Assembly: GCA_021234155.1 (NCBI GenBank)
Contig: JAJEKV010000012.1
Location: 3,259,638-3,323,637 of the forward strand
Source of the DNA: Isoetes taiwanensis
Lineage: Eukaryota; Streptophyta; Lycopodiopsida; Isoetales; Isoetaceae
Direction: 5' to 3'
Length of the DNA: 64,000 nucleotides
Shown here: piece after piece, positions 11,456 to 21,208 of the stretch
Layout of the letters: every line of letters starts with the position of its first letter
Numbering within the stretch: position 1 is the stretch's first letter
Made by a program: the position numbers and the translations under genes
Notes under the pieces: model-generated
Databases searched by the model: none
Told to the model about the DNA's origin: nothing
What the model saw: only the letters and a program-made list of their open reading frames with translations

Positions 11456-11657
11456 TGCCGGAACTCAAATACGAACAAGAAGGTACTGCTGCTGCTCTTG
11501 TAGGGCTACCGGCCATTTTACTCAAAAATCACAGAAACCCATTTGTGCTTACTGCTTATCGGCACTACATGCCAAATAATTAACCACAAGCAGGGCCCTC
11601 CAGAGCTTTTGCTCAGCTTCTAAGATCTAACGACCAATACTTCCGAACACGATCGAG

Positions 11658-11852
11658 CTACTGTTCCTCCTTGCTTTCATATAATTTCTTTCTGTGGGCA
11701 GCATCGTAATGAAACAAAGAATAAAGGGCGGATTTGATGAGAGGAAGGAGGGAGGCTACGAAGAAAAGACTAATAGAAACAACCGCACTCAGCATGTACA
11801 GATATGGCGACATAGGCACAGTAGCCCTTTGATTGCCTCTCAAAAACGCCAT
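11658..11852 (-). CDS. Unrecognised 64-residue membrane microprotein
   Basis: An intact intronless frame has a clean ATG and TAG stop. It opens with a short basic stretch (MAFLRGNQRA). One or two hydrophobic segments follow at about residues 15-45 (YLYMLSAVVSISLFFVASLL, then IKSALYSLF). The charged tail is RKKLYESKEEQ, which carries a KKLY motif but not an ER-retrieval end. The sequence is well composed and unlike a random frame. It lies 200 bp upstream of the ALB3-like exon on the same strand, but a stop separates them. I do not recognise the family. Confidence 0.5.
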   Translation of the reverse strand: MAFLRGNQRATVPMSPYLYMLSAVVSISLFFVASLLPLIKSALYSLFHYDAAHRKKLYESKEEQ

Positions 11853-12246
11853 AGCTAGAGCGCACAGCGTGAAGCCTGCAATGGCGCCAGGACTCTATGA
11901 TTTGCCACGTCGGCATAAACCGATGGCCAAGATGGCCCCAATTTTGCACATAACTGACTCAACGGCCATGATTCATTTGATCGTCCATGCCCTATAATAA
12001 GAATATATATAAAGGAAGATATTTTAGAAGTCTGAAGGTAAGATTTTGGAGGAAAACCTAGACCGATTCATAGCACTCCAATTTAAAAATATCTGTGGAA
12101 GAAACAAGGAAAAGCCTGATTTCCACTATACATATTTCTTCTGCTCTGGTAATGCATAGTATTGTTTTCAATTGGTAGTATTTTGTTTAGGGATGATGGT
12201 ACTGCATTTGATATGGCATATAGATTCTTTATTTTGTAATTAAAAG

Positions 12247-12360
12247 CTGAGCCACAAACATTTGAGAAAGTTCAACAAATAACCGAGAATCAGATGTTTA
12301 TAGATTTTGCTATTGTTACTCCAGATGCTAAATTTGCTGAGCTTGGAGCAGGTTCCCTTT
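12247..12360 (+). pseudogene. Plastid-type acyl carrier protein, single exon fragment
   Basis: After an AG acceptor (TAAAAG at 12241-12246) the frame reads AEPQTFEKVQQITENQ, then VTPDAKFAELGAGSL. This aligns with the second exon of plastid ACP genes (family: A.PETVEKVC.IV..QL, VT..SKFA.LGADSLDTVE). The phosphopantetheine-bearing serine is present, but the DSL motif has become GSL. Immediately afterwards the family's DTVEIVMGLEEEF is absent and a stop follows. The transit-peptide exon and the remaining exon were not found nearby. The fragment would not make a working carrier. Confidence 0.72.
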
Positions 12361-12960
12361 GCAATATCTAAGGCGAGTTTTTAACTTTTTGAGAGGCCGT
12401 GTTTCTGGGCTGCAGCTTGGAGCAAATATAAGGTTAGAAAAATTTCTCCATCTTGTTCATTATAGCATACATATAATTAGCACATGCAATTAGCATGTAA
12501 ATAATTGCATCTATTTCCTTGAAGAATATCTTAATCCTAATGATTTTTTTTTTAATCCTTTTCATCTTGAATGCTTGAAGGTGGAGCGCATTTATTAATT
12601 GCGCAGATCATGAATTCTCTTCGACATTCTTATTTCCTTTGATAAATATTAGAAACGCTTGGGTTTTAACCCAATCTAGAACAAATGTATTGTGTTCAAA
12701 TATTATAAATAAAAGCACTCAAAGTGCAATTTTTATCCTTTCTCTATATCCACTCAAATAGGTTCTACCTTGAACGATTGTAGTGTACAGTTATAAGTCA
12801 AACGTGAACTAGCGAATCCAATTCTCTTAATTCACAATTTGTTTGGCAGGATGCTCTTCTTTGTTGCTTGTCATTGATTGCTCAAAAAATCGCTATGTGT
12901 TTTTTGTTAGTAATTTTTTTACATGTTTCTAGTAGGTTACATGCATACGCTTCTTTTGTA
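12361..12960. other. No gene recognised
   Basis: AT-rich, with no open frame over 60 codons that shows motifs and no inverted or tandem repeat of note. Confidence 0.5.
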
Positions 12961-12966
12961 ATGTTT

Positions 12967-15640
12967 TAAAATAGATATGGTGGGCATAGGCGCGGGCCAA
13001 GATGCAAGGGGCACAGCGCCCCCCATTGCACAGCTGATTACGACGTTTGTGCCCGATGGGTTAGTCTCTAGTATAAGCGTAACTCCATAGACGGGTAGTG
13101 GCAGAGTGGGAGGCCATTGAGAGGACATTCTCGCAGGAGGAGTTAGCTACGAGATACCCACAGGGAGTACCATGTTGGATGGCAGACAGAGTGCAGACGC
13201 TCACTAGGGTGCGCGATGAGGGCCTACAGGTCCGACTCCGACAGACACAGATTAGGTTGGGTGGAGGCAGAGGTGTTGTTGAGGAGGAGAGAGACCTCCC
13301 CATTGAGGATGAGGCAGCTGACCCAGAGCCAGTAGGGGAGGAGGATGTCGCGAAGATAGCTGAGGTGCGTGGATTAGGGGTTACTGGAGACTTGACAGCC
13401 CAGTTAGGACTACCTGATTCATCTAGTAGCTCTTTCGCCTTTGCTACAGAGAGCACGCCACTTATGCCATCCACATCTTGCGATGTGGACCTCAGTCTTG
13501 GGAGGGTACCCATCCATGATGCAGGATATGCACTAGCATCGACCACTCAGCCCACTACGCCTCGTTCTCCCACCACCCATTCTCTTTCCCATACTCCTAG
13601 TTCTCTCCCATATGTACCACCATCATTCCCATCCCCGAGGTCTCGTCCATTCTTTCCTCGTTTGTCTTCCAGCCCGTCCTCTTCTAGTGTAGCACCCGTG
13701 CCACCACCCCCCTTCATGTTGCCATGTGGACCATCCCCCTTCCCACCATGTCGATCATCCCCTTTCCCACCCGTGCCACCACCATCTGTTAGCACCTTGC
13801 ATGCCAAGTGTACCGGCCCACCTCTTTTTCGCACACTTCCTCCTCTTCCCCCCCACGTACTTCCAATACTTCCTTTTCGCACACCCCCTCACTGCCCGAT
13901 TCACTACCTAGCTCTGTACCTCGGACATCACTTTCCTTGGGCGACATTGGTCGATTGTTGACGGAAGTGTATACGGACCTAGCGAGCGCGTGGGCATTGG
14001 CCCATGAGCCATCACCTTCGACGAGCTCCACTTTAGTGGACAATGCAACAGGTCCTTCTACTATGCGGACCATTGTCCATGACGTGGATGTACCAATGCC
14101 CTCCAGGCTCGACACTCTTGAGCCATTTGCAGGTCTACGGATGAGCTTCCACGAGGAACAGAGCTGGATAGATGCAGAGACCCCCAATTGAGCTCACACC
14201 TCCCTTTCACAGAGATGTACAGGATGGACATGAGGGCGACGGTGGTGACAGAGGCGGAGGCAGAGGTAGAGGCATTCCACTAGGTAGAGGCAGGGGAAGA
14301 GGTAGAGGTAGAGGTAGGCCACCAGGTAGAGGCAAAGGCAGGGGCATGCCTGGTCAGGATGTAGGAGATAGTGGCAGTGGACCCCCTTAGTGTGGAGGGA
14401 CACATGGGAAGACATGGGCTTGTCACGCCTTATGCAGGATTGGGCAGAGATCAGTCATGAGGCATGGACATTTGATAAGACTGCAGGTGGACATGGGATT
14501 ATGTATCAGAATGTGCGGGGGACTTTCTATCTGGCACAGGTCTTTGTCCCCTCGCGAGGATGGGCTTCGGAGAGAGGGCGAGAAGCGCGGGCACCGATTT
14601 GGTTAAGGCTTGACACTAGCGGATTGCGAGGGAGATTGCCATAGCATACGAGTGGCAGGCACATGGTCTTTTGTACCATGTTGTGCAGAGGGGCATACAG
14701 GAGGAGACAGGATTCCAGATCATGTCGAGCCTTTGCCCACATGGTTCTATTGAGCTGACAACCGAGTTCCTTGACGCGACATATGATGGTTGGTGGGGAG
14801 ATTGGCACATGCGATTCCACATCATATAAGTGCAGCGGCATATCTTTGTATTGTATGCAATGCTTGATTTTTCTCTAATATATGCTTTGCATACATGTAG
14901 GACTATTAGACACTTGTTGTCTGACGAGGATCGTGGGCGTATCTTGTTTGTGGATACCACGTTCTACACACGTGCATACCCCTTTTGTGGAGGATCTGCC
15001 ACCCATGACAAGAGTGTACCTTCCTTGGATCCTTTATTTCGTGACTCCTATGGTCCAGCAGTGGATTGGAGTAGGCTACGAGTGGTCTGGCCCGTCGTGC
15101 ATGGGTGAGTGTTAGTGGAATGTCATACTTTATTTTATGCATGTTTATATGTTTATGTGACATCTCTGTGTATCATGACAGTTCTCATTGGTGGTTGTAC
15201 ATCCTCGCTCGAGACCTTGATGATTACTCCGTCCTTGGGAACATCGAGGATGTGCAAACATCCTGGTTGTGTTTTGAGCATGGAGAAATATGGTGACCGT
15301 TGTACCGTTATCTGGTTGAACAGGTACATGAGTTGCTTGTAGAATGAGTGGAATGGATGTTTACTAATGCTAGATCCATAGGCAGGATGTTTAGGATTTA
15401 CCTGCAGATTAGATGTGCATCCGGGGAGGTACGGGATGGGCTTACACCACTCGTTATCCAGGACATGGATGTGCCTAGCCAAGTTGATGCGACAAGTTGC
15501 GGCATTCATGTGGCTTTAACCATGCGTTTGTTGGCAAATAGGTTCTTCATCAAGGATTCCATTGAAAGAGCTTCGTCTAGTGCCGCTCAGGTACGTCACA
15601 ATAACCCCGCCACTTAGAAAATATCTATACCAACCACTTC
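12967..15640 (+). pseudogene. Transposon-type Ulp1 (C48) cysteine protease gene, broken
   Basis: A GC-richer, plus-strand coding block. 13098-13960 encodes an acidic then Ser/Pro-rich segment, and 14230-14350 an Arg-Gly-rich run (GRGRGRGRG). 14640-14825 gives REIAIAYEWQAHG ... FLDATYDGWWGDWHMRF. 14901-15104 gives TIRHLLSDEDRGRILFVDTT and LRVVWPVVHG. A 77-nt GT-AG intron (15105-15181) joins to SHWWLYILARDLDD, and 15460-15520 reads DMDVPSQVDATSCGIHV. The histidine (HWW), glutamine (PSQ) and cysteine (SCGIH) of the Ulp1/C48 fold are intact. Several stops (e.g. TGA at 15294-15296) and frame changes break the gene. Ulp1 domains of this kind are carried by plant MULEs and CACTA elements. No transposase or termini were found, so the superfamily is open. 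Confidence 0.75.
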
Positions 15641-16105
15641 ATATGGTTTTATTTTATAGGTTGGATTTGCTATTGCGTTATTATATGCACTATGGCTATC
15701 TCATAACAAGCCAAGGGGTTGATGACTTATATGTATCAAGACACTTGCTTACATTTATCAAATACTTAAGTTGTTCTTTCTTGTTTACATTTATCATTTA
15801 CTTAAGTTTGTTTGTTTCTTTCTTTTGGTCTCTTGCATGTACGACGCAATAATATTTAACGAGGGAAACTTCACATGTATGCTTGTTCCTCCCCTTGGCA
15901 AAAACAGTTATGCATTTTCCCACGATATCTCAACTCTGAGCCTAGTTTGTTTGCCATATATTAAATTGTGTTGTTGAATTCGAGCCACTTTTGAAGGATC
16001 GCACGCTGCTTTTTAACAAGCTTGGAGGCAGTTTTTTGCAGTTCCTCCATTGTGCCCTTTGGGGTCTCAGTTCTTAGTTAATCTTACCCCATGAAATTTC
16101 TAACT
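15641..16105. other. No gene recognised
   Basis: AT-rich sequence to the right of the Ulp1 gene, with a doubled TTACATTTATCA(A/T) near 15748 and 15786. No terminal inverted repeat could be paired with anything upstream of 12967. Confidence 0.45.
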
Positions 16106-16555
16106 GCATGTGGAAACCCTATCTATTTTCCTCCTTGTGCGGAAACCCTTCCTCTTTTCCTCCTCCTGTGGAAACCCTTCCTAATTTCCAACATGCAAGG
16201 AAGTCAGGAAGGGTTTCCACTCAAAATTTGAATTTTGGGGTGATGTGTACTTGATGGACGTGCGCCTTAATGTCGGGCGTCCGTGTCAATAAGCGTGAGC
16301 CATAAAGGCTCACGTGTGTAAATATTTTGAAAAAAAAAAAATTCGTGGAAACCCTTCCTGCTTTCCTCTGAAACTCTTCTGATTTTCCAATATGGAAACC
16401 CTTCTGTATTTCCATGAAAACCCTTCCGAATTTTCATGGAAACCCTTCCTGATTTCAGAAATTGGAAATTCGGAAGGGTTTCCATGGGAGGCCAACCCAG
16501 TTGCAAACCTTAATGGTTGCAAACCTTAAAGGACATCTGCTTTGCAACCTGATGC
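16106..16555. repeat. GGAAACCCTTCC-type repeat, copy B
   Basis: About ten units of (T)GGAAACCCTTCC followed by TTTTCC or ATTTCC occur in direct and inverted orientation between 16110 and 16495. The block ends with GGTTGCAAACCTTAA doublets and GGACATCTGCTTTGCAACCTG at 16531-16551, matching copy A at 4860-5065. Opposed units can pair, e.g. GGAAACCCTTCC at 16438 with GGAAGGGTTTCC at 16471. Confidence 0.8.
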
Positions 16556-17145
16556 GCATATTATGACTGTGACTGTGATTATATTGCCATGATTTGCTCA
16601 TGATTTGGGAAATGATCCAAAAAGTTTTCCGGCCTCTAAAATAATAGAACCTTCTCTATTTGCCTTTTTATTTTTAGATACATCTTTTCATTCTTATAAA
16701 CTACCAATGGTTTGTCACGCATAAAATCCTCCCTTATATTTGAATAAAACTTTTTTCCCAAACAAAAACTTGTAAAAACCATTTGCAAACGTAATGAAGC
16801 AACTTTTAACAATTCTAATTTGTAAGAAAAATGTTTGCGGCATCCTAGAAAAAACTTGGAAGCACACATTTCCTCTCACATAACATGCAATCCCCTATAT
16901 TCCACGTTTAGGGGAGATGAAGGTTATCTTTATATAAACACCTAGTGTGTTTCGCATCGAATAGACATAAATCTATCACTAAGAGGCATTGCATTAAGAG
17001 ATTGAACATTAGTAGTAGGTCCAACCTCACAGGTTTAAAACTAAAGAAATGTTGGCCACCACGATAAATGTTAGAATGAATAATTCTAGGCACACAAAAC
17101 AATGTGAATTTTAAATTTATGAAAGCAAATATTCTTAACTTTTCA
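16556..17145. other. No gene recognised
   Basis: AT-rich. Only short open frames without motifs (16636-16869 and 16908-17102, minus). Confidence 0.45.
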
Positions 17146-17150
17146 CTACC

Positions 17151-17159
17151 TATATAAAG
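17151..17159 (+). promoter_or_regulatory. Candidate TATA box
   Basis: CCTATATAAAG at 17149-17159 is a good plant TATA match about 175 bp before the ATG at 17334. The assignment rests only on the motif and its position. Confidence 0.35.
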
Positions 17160-17333
17160 CAGTGTATTTTGTTCTTAAAAAATGGATGTCCTAATATTTC
17201 TGGGCTGAGAAGAGCCCACAGATTGACACGTATACTGTTTTCTGTTTTCCTAAAATCAGAAAAGAAAAATTCTTTACTTCCACACGTGTGCGATGGTCCA
17301 AAACCAAACCTCGAAGAAACCCACATTACGGCT

Positions 17334-17612
17334 ATGGCTCCGGCTTCTGCATCCGAGTTTCAAAACATGGCTTCCAAGCTTCAAGCTTCTGCCAGAATGA
17401 GGCAGCACTTTTTTTGCATATGTCGTATTGCTCTGATTGTGTCTCTGTACAGGGTTTCGACTGCCCCATTTCCACTGCTTAGATCTACTACTCTGGAAGG
17501 CGGCCGTCTGAAGCTTTTGGTTTTTGAGGTGGGCATTCTGTGCCCAATGATTTTAGCGATTTGTAGCATGATTTTAAGAATGCAAATATCTCTGTATATG
17601 TACAGAAAATAG
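17334..17612 (+). CDS. Unrecognised ORF, possible organelle-targeted first exon
   Basis: From ATG 17334 the frame gives MAPASASEFQNMASKLQASA, then a Cys/Ile-rich hydrophobic part and Arg-containing patches. It stops after 92 codons. The Ser/Ala/Arg-rich, acid-poor start resembles a transit peptide, and a TATA-like box lies upstream. The same frame is open back to 17169. I do not recognise the product. A coding exon ending at an internal GT is possible. Confidence 0.3.
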   Translation: MAPASASEFQNMASKLQASARMRQHFFCICRIALIVSLYRVSTAPFPLLRSTTLEGGRLKLLVFEVGILCPMILAICSMILRMQISLYMYRK

Positions 17613-18083
17613 GGCTTTCTAGCTGGGTTCTGCAAAAATACAAGGCAGTAGAAAATCCGAGGCAGCATGTGGAAATCTCGCCACCGCATTGGGGCCGATC
17701 GAAAATATGCAAAATTTGAGCTTATGATGAAATGAATGACATCGATTTTTTTCTTCAATTTTGCTCGTCCCCTCGTTCTATCCTCTAGCTTTTGCACCTT
17801 GTCCACGCTCTATGCTCGATATTTTTTGGGCGGCTCGGCCGCTTTGGTTTGGTCCGCTAGAAGAGATATTAATTCGGCCGGATGTTTTCGCGGTTTTTGT
17901 TTCTCACGAAAATGGGTTTGACAAACAAAAGCCCCGACAAAAGCCTCTGTTCCTAGCGGGTTTACGGCCTTCCATCAAAGTTGCTTATGAAATCGCCGTA
18001 GCCATCGCCTTTGCAACAACATCGGTTCTTTAACCTACCGGACTCTTCCGGAATCATCAAACATCTCCCTTCATCGAATCGGG

Positions 18084-18665
18084 ATGGCCCTTCGTCAAAA
18101 CGGCGATCGTGGAATAAGTTCACACAGCACGGAAAAGGACGAAAAGCAAAGCTTGGACCCTAACCCTTGGAGGTAAAACCTTCATTTAAGTTTTTCGCCC
18201 GACCAAGAGTCATCTGGCGGAAATCCAGATTCGATAGTGGTCTTGAGCATCATATGGTCCTTCAACCAAATGGACATGCAATTTCAAAATTATTGGCAAT
18301 ATGGGACATAATTTGTGTTCCAGAGACTTGCATAAATTTCAGAGCGGACATGCACTGGCGGTTGATTTTGAATCATGCCCCAACAATGATTCTACTCATA
18401 TATGTGATGGAAGCGGTGTTGATAATGAGAATATATGGGCAGACAAAAGGATCGTTGAGACTATGCAGTATTAAAATGAAGGTCAGCAAATCTCAAAAAG
18501 TTTTGAAGTTGAATTAGGGTTTTTTAGCTTCTTATTTATGTTCGACCATATTTGCAGGACTGAATAAAATGTTTATGCATTATGAGGAGGCTTGGAAATC
18601 TTGGTATCTACATCTTTGCAGCGATGCCATCCGGAGTGTAATGCGAAACAAAGGATACCGCTAAA
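18084..18665 (+). CDS. Unrecognised spliced or frameshifted gene
   Basis: ATG at 18084 opens MALRQNGDRGISS ... LDPNPWR, ending at a GT donor (18173). Later stretches look coding by composition but lie in different frames: ESSGGNPDSIVVL (about 18208-18246), then GHNLCSRDLHKFQSGHALAV and FESCPNNDSTHICDGSG (about 18305-18430). After a TTTGCAG acceptor (18552-18558) comes LNKMFMHYEEAWKSWYLHLC with SDAIRSVMRNKGYR, ending in a stop near 18664. I do not recognise the family. Because frames change without clear introns, sequence errors or pseudogenisation are likely. Confidence 0.35.
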
Positions 18666-18669
18666 TAAG

Positions 18670-20180
18670 GTTACGACATAGCAATGAATTCACATTGATC
18701 TTTGCGGCGGCCGCCAAATAGAGCTCTCAAACTGCATATGAATCTGCAGGTTCATATTTTCTTAATTTGTCTGCAAAGTTTGTGAAACATCACAGAGCAA
18801 GGCGAAGTAGATTCTTCAAAGAATTGTATTTGTTCTGTACAATTCTTTTCCTGAAATCATAAAAGGCTAATTGTCTAATTTATTTGTAAAAGACACGTTC
18901 TAACTTATTGCATTTTATTGTTCTCCATGAGATCTTACATATTAATTCTGGAATATTGATGGCCTGGCTGGCCATGAAGAAAAGCTGTTGGTATGGTATG
19001 TTATTCCAAATACTTTCATTTTCTTTCCGGGGGAGGCGACGTCCACGGCTATGTTTCAGCTTTAAATTTGTAAAAGTTATAAAGCCAAACTTTAAGAGGT
19101 ATGCTTTGCAATTGATTGAAGGATAGTTATTCCATTTATGGAGAATTTGCATCAGTATATATATGATATGGCCCATGTTTCTCATCATGGAGAGCAGAAG
19201 TATAGCCCTCTGAACTCATTTTTGTTTGTTGATTATGTCAAAATTAGTGTGTCCATGGCAAAGAAAGAACTCTATTTTGTTGCTATAATGTGTATGTTCC
19301 ATTTGCAGAGGCAACTGGCATCTGTAACTCATTCAGCTTCTTTTCTGACATTTGAGACATCTTAAAAGGTATTTCACATTTGGAACATCCATTCTCACAA
19401 GGGAGATGTAGGCCAAGTGGCTATCACATGGTATCAAAGAGCGTATGTCATATCTATGTTAGAGCAAGAACATGGTTAGGCATGACTATGGCATTAATGG
19501 CCACGATTTCCACGATCTTAAATATGCAGTGTAAATCTGAAGCTGCAATATTTTTACACTCCTAGGATCTATTCCTTATGCAGTGTAAATTTGAACCTGC
19601 AATATTGTTACCTTCCTAGGATCTATTCCTTATGCTTTTAAAGATTTTTCAGTAATTCAATTTCAAAATATCTGATCAATAATAAAAGAGAAAATTGTAT
19701 CACAGGCAACAGAGCATAGTGTAAATTTTTTTGCTCAAACTTGAAATCCTTCTGTTCATATTTTAGGACCATGCAGATCGATTTTTTTTATTACGTACCC
19801 ACTGAGCATATTTAAACTGATGCAACATTCAAACCCATGCCACTATCAAAGACTTTTCTATTTGCAAACTTAGTATCAGACCTTTTTGGCTAAAGATTTA
19901 CAGACGAATCCCAAAGTTCAACTCTTGCATGTTCTTTCGACTCTTGCATGTTCTTTCGCATATCAAGATGTCTAGAATTGAGATCTATTCGACTTATCAC
20001 AAAACTTCTTTTGCAGCGAGTTGGAGAAGAGAAATCTTCGCGGCAGCCTTGGCCGCCGCGATAAATTTCTTGTATGTATAAATGAAACATAGGGAGTATT
20101 GCTCCCCATGTAAAACTGATTTGCCATGGAAGGCAAAACAACAGGGGAGATTTAAAGAAAAAGGGCAAAAAAAAAAAAAC
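18670..20180. other. Gene-poor stretch with a 57-bp tandem duplication
   Basis: No supportable gene; the short frames at 18880-19565 show no motifs. ATGCAGTGTAAAT(C/T)TGAA, followed by GCAATATT and CTAGGATCTATTCC, is repeated head-to-tail at 19524-19580 and 19578-19637. Confidence 0.55.
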
Positions 20181-20185
20181 AGTGC

Positions 20186-20485
20186 TCAATGGGAGCCCAA
20201 TATAGGAGCAATGAGGGACCAAAATTTGCTTGTAAAAAATCCAAAGCAACCGAAACGCTGTGCCGTAGAATCGGCACAGAGCTGCTGCGAATCTACCTGG
20301 AGCTTAAGAGGGCGGAGGCAAAGTGGGCAGAGGCATTCGAAGCCCTTTGCTGCGGACCAATCCGACCACTCCAAAACGCACTGCAGGTGGAATTTGTGGC
20401 CGCACTCTGTGTCTTTTGCCGGATTTTCATGGTTGAACAGTTCCCAGCATATGGAGCATTCTTCTTCTTCTTCCTCCTTCCCCAT
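20186..20485 (-). CDS. Small RING-H2 ubiquitin ligase (RHF1A/RHF2A-like)
   Basis: A complete intronless 99-residue frame begins MGKEEEEEE. The RING-H2 finger occupies residues 10-58: CSIC (ligands 1-2), C-G-H-K-F-H-L-Q-C (ligands 3-6, with H at positions 4 and 5) and CPLC (ligands 7-8). The helix segment CVLEWSDWS between ligands 6 and 7 matches the RHF1A/RHF2A subfamily (family CI.EWSQRS.ECP.C), whose members are much longer. The spacing between ligands 6 and 7 is a few residues longer than usual. Such proteins recruit E2 enzymes. The short C-terminus suggests either a compact RING protein or the first exon of a longer gene. Confidence 0.75.
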   Translation of the reverse strand: MGKEEEEEECSICWELFNHENPAKDTECGHKFHLQCVLEWSDWSAAKGFECLCPLCLRPLKLQVDSQQLCADSTAQRFGCFGFFTSKFWSLIAPILGSH

Positions 20486-21208
20486 GTTTTGTTTTGTTTT
20501 TTTTCCTTCTGGATACCTTGCTTTTAATTTGCTTTGCCTTTCGCCCTTTTCCTCTACAAAAGGGTGGATATTTTTCTACAAATCCGCACAGTTTTAGACA
20601 CTTATGCGCATCATAGCAACAAAGGTTGTTTGACCATCATACCAACCAGCACTCAAATAGCCGTAAATAAATCTGCACAAGGTTGTACACGATAGAGATT
20701 ATGCGTCTGCAAGCTACTGTTCAATCATCTTTCAAGAAGTTTTCAAATTGATACAATGAATAAACTCTGGCGCGGTCTACATGAGACGCTGCATTCTAGT
20801 TGGAAGAGCCTTGAAGCTTACAATCTGAAGAACAACATTGGTAAACTGTTGGGCTAGTATACAGAAAGGATGATGCAATACTTGAGTTGTACTTTCTCTC
20901 TTGCATTGTTACAAATCTCGTATTCTGCATCATATATAGATACCTAATTTATTTTACCTTGATTGGTTCTAGCAACAAGCCGTTGCATGACATACATCAA
21001 GTTGCAATAGGCATGGTAATTTGAATCCCAGAAATTAAACAGCTTGAAGGATCAATCCACCATCAACGGAGTGACATTCCCTCTTTGTATCCTTTGTTGT
21101 TCCTGGCTCATGTCTCAGAATATCCCTGCTAGATATCATGTTACCCATCCTGCCATGACTACTAATCAGTACCAATAAAATCGGGCTGAATAAAGAACAC
21201 TTCCATAC

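Noticed and set aside
13098-13961. 287-codon Pro/Ser-rich frame as an extensin- or cell-wall-type gene
   Set aside because: No signal peptide or SPPPP repeats; it runs in line with the downstream Ulp1 domain and fits the low-complexity N-terminus of a transposon protease.
20082-20597. 171-codon plus-strand open frame
   Set aside because: It is the antisense of the RING-H2 gene and its flank; no motif of its own and heavy low-complexity content.
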